DNA of 64,000 nt from Kamptonema formosum PCC 6407 (GTDB taxonomy: Bacteria; Cyanobacteriota; Cyanobacteriia; Cyanobacteriales; Microcoleaceae): the NCBI RefSeq assembly GCF_000332155.1, contig NZ_KB235904.1, forward strand, positions 710,946 to 774,945, read 5' to 3'. The notes under the pieces were generated by a model, which ran no database searches, had not been told where the DNA came from, and saw only the letters and a program-made list of their open reading frames with translations. The position numbers were made by a program, and so were the translations under genes. Of this stretch, positions 36,509 to 45,256 are shown piece by piece (the stretch's first letter is position 1; each line of letters opens with the position of its first letter).

Positions 36509-37993
36509 CTAACCAACATTAAAACCAGAGACTCGCTGACGTAAGCCGTGTGCCGTTTCATTCAAGTCTGCGATCGCATTGTTAATCTCACGTAGAGATT
36601 GAGTAGTTTGCGAAGAAGCTTCGCTTAGCTGCACCATTCCTTCACTGATTTGATTTGCCCCTTCTGACTGTCCTTCCATGCTGGTACTGACCTGTTGAAA
36701 GCGAGGAGTTAAGGTTTGTACTTGCCCAATAATCGACTCTAAATTTGTGCCAATATTACGGACATCTTCCACACCTCGCTCTACATCTTTAGTAAACTTA
36801 TCCATTTCCATTACCCCTGTTGAAACTGAGCTTTGCATCTCTTTTACCGTGTTCTCAATATCTAATGTCGCCACTGCTGTCTGATCGGCTAAGCGGCGAA
36901 TTTCACGCGCCACCACAGCAAACCCCGTTCCGTACTCCCCAGCTTTTTCCGCTTCAATTGCCGCATTAAGCGAGAGTAAATTAGTTTGATCCGCTACTTT
37001 TGTAATAGTAGTAACAATGCTGTTAATATTATTAGCTTTATCACTAATTGTCCCCAGTTTTGAGGAAATCGTATTAGTTGCCTCTGCTAATATCCGCATA
37101 GTTTTTTCCATCTGTATTAATTCTTTTTGACTATTCACCGTCCCCTGAGCCGTAGCTTGCGATGTATATTCAACTTCATCCATAGTCTTCACCAGTTGTG
37201 AAGATGTTGCAGCAATCTCCTTGATTGTGGCAGCTATCTCATTAGTGGAGGCCGCCTGTTCCGTCATGGTTGCTTCAAGTTCCTTCCCAGAAGCTGCGAT
37301 TTGGGTGCTAGAGCTAGTAATTTTAATCCCTGCTTGCTGTATCTGTTGAATTAATGCACTCAAGTTTTTCGCTAGGTTAAAGATCATATATGCCACCACT
37401 AGGGCTATGGCTGTAATGGCTATAGATGATAAACTTATTAACTTAATCGCTCTTTCTGTTTCCTCACTCATCGATTTCAAAGATTCTTGCTCGATTTGGG
37501 TAAATTCTTCATTTATTTTGTCGAATTCTCCTAAATTGTTTTTCGATTCTGCCAGATATGTAGTTACCGCCTCTTGTAGCTTACCTTCATCTCTCAAACG
37601 GAAAGTTCTTTTCGATAGTTCTTCAAATTGATTTTCTAGCTCTATCATCTTAGTGAATTTTTCTTTTTGTTGGGCATTGGAATTGTCTGAAATTAGTATT
37701 TCTACCTCTTTCCTAGCTTCCAAATACAGATTTTTCTGGTTCTCAAAAGATTGTAAAGCACCCTCAGCATTTCCCACAAGTAGATAGCCGCGAACTTGTC
37801 TAGCCATCATGGAAGCTCTCAACATCATTTCCTTTGTCCCTAGAAGGGTATTCCGCCCTATTCTTGTGTGCTTATAAAGTTCAAGTGAGCGAGAAGCATT
37901 TACATATACTAGCCCACTCAACAATATGAATAATATTGCGGGAATCGAATAAGTAAAGATGAGGCGTGTTCGGAAGTTCATTTTGTCAAACAT
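36509..37993 (-). CDS. WspA-like receptor without HAMP domain
   Basis: 494 residues: TM1 (10-30), four-helix-bundle sensor (31-185) with MLRASMMARQVRGYLLVGNAEG, TM2 (about 186-206), then directly the signalling coiled coil with hairpin LLSLNAAIEAEKAGEYGTG and VAREIRRLADQTAVATLDIE, the WspA-type signature. Compared with the neighbour at 38054 it is 53 residues shorter, the size of a HAMP domain, which is missing between TM2 and QQIQQAGIKITSSSTQ. The rest of the two proteins is close, so this looks like a duplicate that lost HAMP. Confidence 0.92.
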   Translation of the reverse strand: MFDKMNFRTRLIFTYSIPAILFILLSGLVYVNASRSLELYKHTRIGRNTLLGTKEMMLRASMMARQVRGYLLVGNAEGALQSFENQKNLYLEARKEVEILISDNSNAQQKEKFTKMIELENQFEELSKRTFRLRDEGKLQEAVTTYLAESKNNLGEFDKINEEFTQIEQESLKSMSEETERAIKLISLSSIAITAIALVVAYMIFNLAKNLSALIQQIQQAGIKITSSSTQIAASGKELEATMTEQAASTNEIAATIKEIAATSSQLVKTMDEVEYTSQATAQGTVNSQKELIQMEKTMRILAEATNTISSKLGTISDKANNINSIVTTITKVADQTNLLSLNAAIEAEKAGEYGTGFAVVAREIRRLADQTAVATLDIENTVKEMQSSVSTGVMEMDKFTKDVERGVEDVRNIGTNLESIIGQVQTLTPRFQQVSTSMEGQSEGANQISEGMVQLSEASSQTTQSLREINNAIADLNETAHGLRQRVSGFNVG

Positions 37994-38053
37994 GATAATT
38001 TGCCTGGGAAGTTTAATGCTATCAAACTCTACATTTGTATTGATTTTTTAAAG

Positions 38054-39697
38054 TCAACTACTTGCAACTTTAAAACGAGAGACTTCTTGACGCAAGCCTT
38101 GTGCCGCCTCATTTAATTGGCTAATAGCACCGTTAATCTCACGCAAGGATTGAGCTGTTTGCGATGAAGCTTCACTGAGCTGCACCATTGCCTCGCTAAT
38201 TTGCTGCGCCCCCTGTGACTGCCCTTCCATGCTGCCTGTCACCTGTTGAAAGCGAGGAGTTAGGTTTTGCACTTGGTCAATAATTGTATCTAATTTTGTG
38301 CCAATATTACGAACATCTTCCACTCCTAGCTCTACTTCTTTGGTAAACTTATCCATTTCCATTACCCCTGTAGAAACAGCACTTTGCATTTCTTTGACCA
38401 TATTCTCGATATCTAATGTCGCCACTGCCGTTTGGTCAGCTAAACGGCGAATTTCACGCGCCACCACCGCAAACCCAGTTCCGTATTCCCCAGCTTTTTC
38501 CGCTTCAATGGCCGCATTTAATGAGAGTAAATTTGTTTGATCCGCTACTTTTGTAATCGTAGTAACGATGCTATTAATGTTATTGGCTTTATCGCTAATT
38601 ACTCCAAGTTTGTTAGAAATGCTCCCTGTAGCATCTGCCAACTTCCGCATCGTTTTTTCCATCTGCATCAAATCTTTTTGACTCTCACCAGCCGACTGTG
38701 CAGTTATATTAGATGTATGTTCAACTTCATCCATTGTTTTTACCAATTGTCCAGAAGTGGTAGCAATTGCTCTGGCTGTAGCGGCTACCTGATTGGTGGA
38801 AGCAACTTGTTCGGTGATTGTTGCTTCTAGTTGCTTGCCTGAAGCTGCAATTTGGGTGGCAGAAGAGGTAATTTGAATTCCGGATTGTTGAACTTGGCGG
38901 ATTAATGAATTCAGGTTTTCAGTCATTTTAACGAAAGCAAGCTGTAATTTTCCAATTTCATCCTTAGTATTATCAAAAACTTCCACTTTCGTGCTCAGAT
39001 CCCCAGTAGCCACCTTTTCTGCCTGTCCTTGTACCTGAGCAACTCTGCTAATTATTCCCTCTACAATTTGTGAAATTAGAAATCCCACCGTCAAAGCTAT
39101 AGCTAAAGCTATTATGGGAATGACTATAGATGCAATTTTTAGGGAACTAAGAGCACTTTCTGTGCGCCCAATATGTTTTGCCAATATGTCAAGCTGTTCT
39201 TGGCGAAATTCCCGGAGCAATTTGTCGAATTCTCCAAGAATGTTTTTAGATTCTGCCAAATACGAATCTACTGCCTGTTTTTGCTGACCTTGATCTTTCA
39301 GAACGAAAGTTCTTTTAGCCAACTCTTGAAACTGATTTTTGATTTCAAGCATTCTTGCAAATCTTTGTTCCTGTTCTCGCTCTCCTATTGTTTTGATGAG
39401 CCTTTGGGCACGGTTAGCTGCCTCCTCAAAATTATTTTCTTCTTTATCAAAAGATTGTAAAGCACCCTCAGCATTGCCAACCAGTAGATAACCGCGAACT
39501 TGCCTAGCCATCAACGAAACCCTCAAAATCATATCATCGGTTTCAATAATCATATTTTGGGCTGTATTTACACTTTGGAAAGTTTCGGCTGTTTGCCGAC
39601 TATTAAAAAAAACCATTGTGGCAAATATGATGAACACAATGGTGGGTATTGCATATCCAACGAGTAGACGTTCTCTTAATTTTAAGTTTCCAAGCAT
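38054..39697 (-). CDS. WspA-like receptor with HAMP domain
   Basis: 547 residues: TM1 (10-30), sensor helix bundle (MILRVSLMARQVRGYLLVGNA), TM2 (about 190-212), HAMP (about 213-268; AEKVATGDLSTKVEVFDNTKDEIGKL split over the domain), and a signalling tip LLSLNAAIEAEKAGEYGTGFAV style as in Pseudomonas WspA, which clusters laterally and responds to surface contact. Paired with a HAMP-less copy at 36509. The methylation/demethylation enzymes in the operon should act on both. Confidence 0.93.
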   Translation of the reverse strand: MLGNLKLRERLLVGYAIPTIVFIIFATMVFFNSRQTAETFQSVNTAQNMIIETDDMILRVSLMARQVRGYLLVGNAEGALQSFDKEENNFEEAANRAQRLIKTIGEREQEQRFARMLEIKNQFQELAKRTFVLKDQGQQKQAVDSYLAESKNILGEFDKLLREFRQEQLDILAKHIGRTESALSSLKIASIVIPIIALAIALTVGFLISQIVEGIISRVAQVQGQAEKVATGDLSTKVEVFDNTKDEIGKLQLAFVKMTENLNSLIRQVQQSGIQITSSATQIAASGKQLEATITEQVASTNQVAATARAIATTSGQLVKTMDEVEHTSNITAQSAGESQKDLMQMEKTMRKLADATGSISNKLGVISDKANNINSIVTTITKVADQTNLLSLNAAIEAEKAGEYGTGFAVVAREIRRLADQTAVATLDIENMVKEMQSAVSTGVMEMDKFTKEVELGVEDVRNIGTKLDTIIDQVQNLTPRFQQVTGSMEGQSQGAQQISEAMVQLSEASSQTAQSLREINGAISQLNEAAQGLRQEVSRFKVASS

Positions 39698-39788
39698 TTA
39701 ATTTTGAGCCAATTTTTATTGTTTGTCAGTTATCAGTTTTCAGTAGTCAGTCAAACTTTATCAGTTTAGCTAACCGATGTCTACTTAT

Positions 39789-41147
39789 CTAAGGCTTTTG
39801 CAGGCGCTGGATACGTTGCCGTAAGACGGCTGCTCTAGCAAGATCCCCACCCTGTTCTTTAAGTAAAGCCAGATGCAGGAGTGCGTCAGAGTTGTTAGGT
39901 TCAAGATAAACTGCTTTTTGAAAGCATTGCTCTGCCTGATTTTCCATCCCTTTAGCTTGATAAACTTGCCCTAGTAAGATATAAGCCTCAACGCTGGTAC
40001 TGTTTTCTTTGAGATAAGCTTCGCAAATTCTACCAGATTCGCTTAACTGTCCTGTATCGGCTAACTTCCGTGCATTTTCAAGGTTGGAAACTGGCAGGTT
40101 AATTAAGTTTTGACCAGAAATTATTTCTTTAGCAGATATTTTTTGACCGTTCGAGAAAGCAGTTCTCAATTCTGTAGACTCCTGATTTGTGAGTGTAGCA
40201 TTTTGTCTTTTGACTGTGAAATCGTTCTCCCTGAATTGAGGAAAGTTGTTTTTTCGCTCTGAGCGAGGACTAAAATCTGAGGTAGATGTTAAGTGCTTAT
40301 TTCTAATTTGCACTCTTTCTTCATTTCTCGCTCTGCCTTTATTTTTGTCTTTTTTTTGGTAGGCAAAAGCAAAAGGATGTTGTACTGAGATAAACGAAGA
40401 TGCTAATATCTGTGCTTGCTCGGCGTGTCCTAAAAACAGCAGCCCTTCATTTTTCAATAAACTATTTAAAGTGCCAATTGCTTTAGCTCTAGCTGCATCG
40501 TCAAAATAAATTAAGACGTTGCGGCAGAAGATGACATCATAAGGATTTTTGCCGTTCGTAAAATTCGGAGCAACTAGATTTCCTTGCATGAAATTAACAG
40601 CAGTTCTAACTAGGTCATGCAAGTGATATTTATTGGCAACTTTGGTAAAATAGAGATTCTGAAATTCTAGATTCTTTACCCGAAATGAATTGGGGCTGTA
40701 CGCGGCTTCTCGAGCTTTATCTAAGGATCTTTTACTAATGTCTACGGCATCAATTTGAAATTGGTTAGGTGTCAAACCGGCCTTGAGGAGGGTCATAGCA
40801 ATTGAGTAAGGCTCTTCTCCCGAAGAACAGGGTACGCTGAGTACGCGCAAGATGCGGTGATATTGCATTGGTAGCCACTCTGCTTTGACATACCGCTCTA
40901 AAAAAGTAAATGGTTCCCAATCTCGAAAAAACCAAGTTTCCGGTACAATTAATAATTCAATTAGTTCTTCTAATTCTTGGGTTGATATTTGCAATTGCTG
41001 TAGATAAGTTTGTAGATCGGGCGAATCCTCAGCTAGCATCCGTTTTTTTACAGCTCTGGCAATTTCCTTAGAGCCAAGAATGCTCGCAGACCAACCCATT
41101 TTATCTTTCAGGAGTGACTCAATTTGAGCTTGGAGCGTTACGGTCAT
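39789..41147 (-). CDS. cheR: CheR methyltransferase with C-terminal TPR (WspC-like)
   Basis: 452 residues. SAM-dependent receptor-Glu methyltransferase domain (1-270) with PETWFFRD, the SAM motif VPCSSGEEPYSIAM, FCRNVLIYFDD and GHAEQ; a linker (about 275-350); then two TPR units (about 365-445; AYILLGQVYQAKGMENQAEQ, ALLHLALLKEQGG). The CheR-TPR fusion is characteristic of WspC-type enzymes. It is the only CheR in the window, so may serve both chemosensory sets. Its start overlaps the upstream cheW by 29 bp. Confidence 0.93.
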   Translation of the reverse strand: MTVTLQAQIESLLKDKMGWSASILGSKEIARAVKKRMLAEDSPDLQTYLQQLQISTQELEELIELLIVPETWFFRDWEPFTFLERYVKAEWLPMQYHRILRVLSVPCSSGEEPYSIAMTLLKAGLTPNQFQIDAVDISKRSLDKAREAAYSPNSFRVKNLEFQNLYFTKVANKYHLHDLVRTAVNFMQGNLVAPNFTNGKNPYDVIFCRNVLIYFDDAARAKAIGTLNSLLKNEGLLFLGHAEQAQILASSFISVQHPFAFAYQKKDKNKGRARNEERVQIRNKHLTSTSDFSPRSERKNNFPQFRENDFTVKRQNATLTNQESTELRTAFSNGQKISAKEIISGQNLINLPVSNLENARKLADTGQLSESGRICEAYLKENSTSVEAYILLGQVYQAKGMENQAEQCFQKAVYLEPNNSDALLHLALLKEQGGDLARAAVLRQRIQRLQKP

Positions 41148-41604
41148 CGTTCTTTCCTGCTAGTAAATATTGGTGCTGGGGATCGGACAGCAAATATTCT
41201 AACCTAATACGCTGAATCATACCTTTATCATCCATAATCATTTCTCCTAAATAACCAGCAGCTTCATTTAAGTGGGTGGCGGCATCTTCAAGATCGCTAT
41301 CTGGCTTATTTAATGTTTCCGTTACTCGTTCCGCCATCAATCCAATACAACGCTTAGCGTTATCTTTCCCAACGTAATTTACCATGATAATTCGAGTGCT
41401 TAAGTAGGAGCAACTTGGCTGTCCTTGAATTAAATGGCACAGATCGATGACTGGTACAATCGCAGAGCGATATTGAAACATACCTGCCACGTAATCAGGC
41501 ATTTGGTAAGTTTTCCTAAGAATTACTCTAGGTATAACTTCAACTACCTGAGAAGTATCAAGTGCGTAAAGGTTTTTACCTACATAGAATAGTAGCATTA
41601 GCAT
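41119..41604 (-). CDS. cheW: CheW-like coupling protein (WspB-like)
   Basis: 161 residues from ATG 41604 (MLMLLFYVGKNLYALD); an upstream start at 41634 would add ten residues that do not fit the family. Pure CheW SH3-like fold: VVEVIPRVILRKT, VAGMFQYRSAIVPVIDLCHLI, NAKRCIGLMAERVTETL. It matches WspB in size, and lies before the CheR-TPR gene as wspB precedes wspC. Confidence 0.9.
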   Translation of the reverse strand: MLMLLFYVGKNLYALDTSQVVEVIPRVILRKTYQMPDYVAGMFQYRSAIVPVIDLCHLIQGQPSCSYLSTRIIMVNYVGKDNAKRCIGLMAERVTETLNKPDSDLEDAATHLNEAAGYLGEMIMDDKGMIQRIRLEYLLSDPQHQYLLAGKNDDRNAPSSN

Positions 41605-41634
41605 TGGCAGCACCTCTCGATCGCAGAATATCAA

Positions 41635-41891
41635 TATTTACTAAGACGACTAAAAAATATGAGAGATTTCCTCTTTATATATACTTTTGTCCGCCCTAAA
41701 TTTTACAGAATATTTTAAAAACCCCATGACTTTAAGTTAATTTTCATAGGAATTATAGGAGAAATAACAGGATAGTTCCGTTTATTTCTCCCGCTCGTAA
41801 TTTTAATCTAAAAATAACTGCCCTTTAGCTTGCGCCGAATCTTAGTATCCTTCTCAAATCCGGCGCTCGCCCGTTCACTTATCGTTACTAA
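41635..41891. other. Gap upstream of the chemosensory operon
   Basis: About 257 bp with no gene seen. A/T-rich, probably carrying the promoter for the cheW-cheR-receptor-cheA unit; I cannot place it reliably. Confidence 0.4.
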
Positions 41892-42191
41892 CTAGAGGAG
41901 TTTATCTCCCGTAAATAAAGGTCGATTCTTTTTTAGCTTAGACAGATTATTTTTAGCCACTAAATTCTCAGGATAAATTTTCAGCACTTTTTCATAGACT
42001 TGTTCCGCACTATCGAGATTTCCCAATAAAACATGACACCGCGCCAACCGCGTATGAGCATCAGCATTTTTGGGGTCTAACTCAATAATCGAACTATTTA
42101 TTTTCCTGGCCTCTTCTCCCCAATTGCCAGATTTGGCTAAAACCGTAGCTTTGTCAATTAGCTTGGAAGATTTGTCAGCACGACTAGCCAT
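41892..42191 (-). CDS. Small TPR protein
   Basis: 99 residues with two TPR-like helical pairs (NWGEEARKINSSIIELDPKNADAH; LGNLDSAEQVYEKVLKIYPEN split between repeats). Probably a protein-binding adaptor. It is 17 bp downstream of the duplicated-domain protein at 42209 and in the same direction as the chemosensory genes. It may be part of that operon or separate; the 257-bp gap after it favours separate. Confidence 0.75.
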   Translation of the reverse strand: MASRADKSSKLIDKATVLAKSGNWGEEARKINSSIIELDPKNADAHTRLARCHVLLGNLDSAEQVYEKVLKIYPENLVAKNNLSKLKKNRPLFTGDKLL

Positions 42192-42208
42192 ATAAAGCTT
42201 TGCTCCGT

Positions 42209-42616
42209 TTACAATTTCAAAAACGCCGCATCAATACCCTGTTCTCTCCTAATCTTACCATCTTTTTCAAACCACGCAACCACTTGTTTGACTGTTAAAT
42301 TATCCATTGACTCCCCAGTTTCTAGGGAAATCTGCTTTAAGGGTCGCAAAGATGAAATCACCAAATTAGTAAAAAAGCTCTTAAAACTAGCATCAACTTC
42401 TATTTCTTGCTTAATACTTTCATCCTTCTCAATCCAATTTGCTACCTGCTGATTCGTTATCGCTTCCACAGTTAAACCTGTTTCTTGTGCTATTTGTTTA
42501 AGCACTCTCAAAGCATAAATCGCTAGCCGTGTCGAAAATTTCTCTTTTGCTGAGAGCAGAGCAATATCAACTTCCGCACACTCTTCTGCTGTTAAAAATT
42601 GCGCTAAAGGTTGCAT
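42209..42616 (-). CDS. Unknown protein with two copies of a 45-residue domain
   Basis: 135 residues; no known family recognised. Two similar segments: about 38-85 (LRVLKQIAQETGLTVEAI then QQVANWIEKDESIKQEI, DASFKSF) and about 87-135 (LRPLKQISLETGESMDNL then KQVVAWFEKDGKIRREQ, DAAFLKL). No signal peptide or membrane helix. The conserved ETG and W(I/F)EKD suggest a small helical module. It pairs with the TPR gene 17 bp downstream. Confidence 0.7.
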   Translation of the reverse strand: MQPLAQFLTAEECAEVDIALLSAKEKFSTRLAIYALRVLKQIAQETGLTVEAITNQQVANWIEKDESIKQEIEVDASFKSFFTNLVISSLRPLKQISLETGESMDNLTVKQVVAWFEKDGKIRREQGIDAAFLKL

Positions 42617-42682
42617 AGTAATTCGAGCTTCAGTAATTAGTAATGGATATAGATATGATTGTGAACTATTGGCACTTTTAGC

Positions 42683-43345
42683 TCATTTACTGGTAATCAA
42701 ATAACCGCACCGATGCTCACCATTAATAATCCAGTGAGTCCGCTGTACCGTACAATCTGGCAGCACCTCTGCAAACATTTCTAACTCATTACCACAGACG
42801 CTGGGGAAAGTCTCAGCAACATTAGAAATTGCACAATTATGTTCCATAAATATAAATTTATTCCCCGCACCCTGATTCTGAGTATCGCTATCATCTACAG
42901 GATAGCATTCAGCCATGTAGCCCTCAATCCTGCGAAGTTCTACCAACCTCGCTACCCGTTCTTCTACAGAACCTTTTCCCACCAGACGGCGATATTCCAT
43001 CGCCTTGCGTTCCCATTGTTTTTCTAACAATGCGATCACACCCTCACGGCCCACAGTTTCGGCTAAAGTATCAAGAAGGGAAACTGCAAACTCGCCATAA
43101 CGGTTAGGAAAGCGATCGCGCCCTTGACTTGTAAGCTCATAAATATGCTGGGGTCGCCCCATCCCTACCTGTAGCGATTGATACTGAATCAACCCTTCAG
43201 TTTCCAAGTCCTTGAGGTGGCGACGAATTGCCTGCGGACTTACATCCAGAGACTCCGCCAACTCTAGGGCCGTCCCCTTACCTTCCCTAAGCAAATATTG
43301 CAGGATATCTTGTTTCGTGGAATGCTGCTGAGTAGTCGTCATCAT
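42683..43345 (-). CDS. sufR: SufR, Fe-S-cluster-sensing repressor of the suf operon
   Basis: 220 residues. N-terminal DeoR/ArsR-type winged HTH (GTALELAESLDVSPQAIRRHLKDLE) and a C-terminal domain with conserved Cys (CAISNVAETFPSVCGNEL and LPDCT) that bind a [4Fe-4S] cluster. With the cluster it represses sufBCDS; loss under iron or oxidative stress derepresses. It is divergent from sufB, the standard cyanobacterial layout, and an operator match lies at 43565. Confidence 0.95.
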   Translation of the reverse strand: MMTTTQQHSTKQDILQYLLREGKGTALELAESLDVSPQAIRRHLKDLETEGLIQYQSLQVGMGRPQHIYELTSQGRDRFPNRYGEFAVSLLDTLAETVGREGVIALLEKQWERKAMEYRRLVGKGSVEERVARLVELRRIEGYMAECYPVDDSDTQNQGAGNKFIFMEHNCAISNVAETFPSVCGNELEMFAEVLPDCTVQRTHWIINGEHRCGYLITSK

Positions 43346-43390
43346 CTTGTTTACAAAAATATACAGGATTTACACATTTTGACGAAAATA

Positions 43391-43483
43391 CGTCATTGCG
43401 AGCCAAGCGTTGGCATAGCCGGCCTGTTAGGGCTTAGCAATCTCGTTGCGGCTGGGATTGCTTCGCTTGGCTCGCAATGACAA
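43391..43483. repeat. Palindromic dispersed repeat between sufR and sufB
   Basis: TCATTGCGAGCCAAGCG (43393-43409) is inverted at 43464-43480 (CGCTTGGCTCGCAATGA). ATTGCGAG-type palindromes are dispersed in many bacteria; a partial relative occurs at 54230-54285. Confidence 0.8.
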
Positions 43484-43544
43484 GTAATCCCTGGTAACTC
43501 TTAATATAATCTCTTTGACTTTGACAAGATCGCTGTTGTTAATG

Positions 43545-43578
43545 TAGCTTAAAATATACTTAAGCAACAAATCTGTTG
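43545..43578 (+). promoter_or_regulatory. sufB promoter region and SufR operator
   Basis: CAACAAATCTGTTG at 43565-43578 exactly fits CAAC-N6-GTTG, the SufR-binding inverted repeat known in Synechocystis. A TATACT -10-like box at 43555-43560 sits 4 bp before, so transcription would start inside the operator, fitting repression. TTGACA at 43521-43526 with TAGCTT at 43545 (18-bp spacer) is an alternative promoter. Confidence 0.75.
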
Positions 43579-43677
43579 TTTAACCCAGAGCCTTCCCCCA
43601 GAACAAGCTCTACCCAGACGGCCTTCACCGTCTGCCATCCGCAGAGAATCGTCCAGAACACTAGAGAACACAAGATA

Positions 43678-45117
43678 ATGAGCGCTACCGTCCAAACCTT
43701 AGTCAATCAGCCCTATAAATACGGCTTTGTCACCGAAATCGAGTCAGACACCATCCCTCGCGGCCTAAGCGAAGATGTCGTCCGCCTGATTTCCTCCAAG
43801 AAAAATGAGCCCGCCTTCATGCTGGAATTTAGGCTCAAGGCCTATAGGCAATGGCTGAAAATGACCGAGCCCACTTGGCCCCACGTCAGCTACCCCCCCA
43901 TCAACTACCAAGAAATCATTTATTATTCGGCACCCCGGCAAAAACCTAAAAAGCTAAATAGTCTCGAAGAAGTTGACCCAGTTTTGTTAGAAACCTTCGA
44001 GAAACTAGGCATTTCCTTGTCTGAGCAAAAACGGCTTAGTAACGTTGCCGTTGACGCAGTTTTTGATAGCGTTTCCGTCGCTACCACCTTTAGAGAAAAA
44101 CTCGCCAAAGATGGCGTAATTTTCTGTTCGATTTCCGAAGCAGTCAAAGACTACCCCGAACTAATAGAAAAATATCTCGGTAGTGTTGTCCCCGTAGGTG
44201 ATAACTACTTCGCCGCCCTCAATTCTGCCGTATTTAGCGACGGTTCCTTCGTCTATATTCCCAAAGGCGTAAAATGCCCGATGGAATTATCTACATATTT
44301 TCGCATCAATAACGGCGATTCTGGGCAATTTGAACGCACATTAATTATCGCCGAAGCAGGTAGCAGTGTTAGCTATTTGGAAGGCTGCACCGCCCCGATG
44401 TTTGATACTAACCAATTACACGCCGCTGTTGTAGAATTGGTAGCATTAGATAATGCTGACATCAAATATTCAACAGTGCAAAATTGGTATGCAGGCGACG
44501 AAAATGGTAAAGGCGGCATTTACAACTTTGTCACCAAGCGCGGGTTGTGTCAGGGAGTCAATTCTAAGATTTCTTGGACGCAAGTTGAAACCGGTTCGGC
44601 AATTACTTGGAAGTATCCCAGTTGCGTGCTCGTAGGTGACAATTCTGTGGGAGAATTTTACTCAGTAGCCCTGACCAATCACAAGCAGCAAGCTGACACC
44701 GGTACTAAGATGGTGCATATTGGCAAAAATACCCGCAGTACAATTATTTCTAAGGGGATTTCGGCGGGAAAATCATCCAATAGCTATCGTGGTTTGGTGA
44801 AAATGGGCCCCAATTCTAAGGGTTCTCGGAATTATTCTCAGTGCGATTCCATGTTGATTGGCGATAATGCTCAGGCTAATACTTTCCCTTATATTCAAGT
44901 GCAAAATCACACCGCGAAGGTTGAGCATGAAGCTTCTACCTCCAAGATTGGAGAGGATCAATTGTTCTTTTTTGCACAACGGGGAATTTCCCCAGAGGAT
45001 GCGATTTCGATGATGATTAGCGGTTTCTGTAAGGATGTTTTCAATCAATTGCCGATGGAATTTGCTGTGGAGGCTGACAAGTTATTGAGCTTGAAGTTAG
45101 AAGGCAGTGTTGGTTAA
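43678..45117 (+). CDS. sufB: Fe-S cluster assembly protein SufB
   Basis: Scaffold subunit of the SufBCD complex. ATG 43678 ([17 protein letters not shown]) gives 479 residues, the family length; an upstream frame from 43576 includes the leader. Characteristic: [31 protein letters not shown] split across the beta-helix start, [39 protein letters not shown], and [16 protein letters not shown] with the His/Glu that contact SufD. Then sufC, sufD and sufS follow on the same strand. Confidence 0.97.
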   Translation: MSATVQTLVNQPYKYGFVTEIESDTIPRGLSEDVVRLISSKKNEPAFMLEFRLKAYRQWLKMTEPTWPHVSYPPINYQEIIYYSAPRQKPKKLNSLEEVDPVLLETFEKLGISLSEQKRLSNVAVDAVFDSVSVATTFREKLAKDGVIFCSISEAVKDYPELIEKYLGSVVPVGDNYFAALNSAVFSDGSFVYIPKGVKCPMELSTYFRINNGDSGQFERTLIIAEAGSSVSYLEGCTAPMFDTNQLHAAVVELVALDNADIKYSTVQNWYAGDENGKGGIYNFVTKRGLCQGVNSKISWTQVETGSAITWKYPSCVLVGDNSVGEFYSVALTNHKQQADTGTKMVHIGKNTRSTIISKGISAGKSSNSYRGLVKMGPNSKGSRNYSQCDSMLIGDNAQANTFPYIQVQNHTAKVEHEASTSKIGEDQLFFFAQRGISPEDAISMMISGFCKDVFNQLPMEFAVEADKLLSLKLEGSVG

Positions 45118-45123
45118 TTGTTG

Positions 45124-45140
45124 GGTGGGCTTTGCCCACC
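45124..45140. repeat. Short hairpin between sufB and sufC
   Basis: GGTGGGC TTT GCCCACC, a perfect 7-bp hairpin just after the sufB stop. Could stabilise the sufB transcript end or be a fragment of a dispersed palindrome. Confidence 0.7.
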
Positions 45141-45256
45141 TTCATCCTCATCAAGAGGGTTAATTTAGATGAAAAAAGCAACTACTAGAATGCTTCTTAA
45201 GTGAAGTAAAATTGAACCGCAAAGGCGCAGAAGGCGCAAAGGAGAAAAAAAGAGAA

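Noticed and set aside
36509-42616. Flagellar chemotaxis system
   Set aside because: Cyanobacteria lack flagella and no flagellar gene is present; the parts match the Wsp type of alternative-function system.
43576-43677. N-terminal extension of SufB
   Set aside because: It overlaps the operator region; MSATVQ at 43678 is the family start.
45212-45256. N-terminal extension of SufC
   Set aside because: Encoded by a GGCGCAAAG-type repeat and not in the family; ATG 45257 is the better start.
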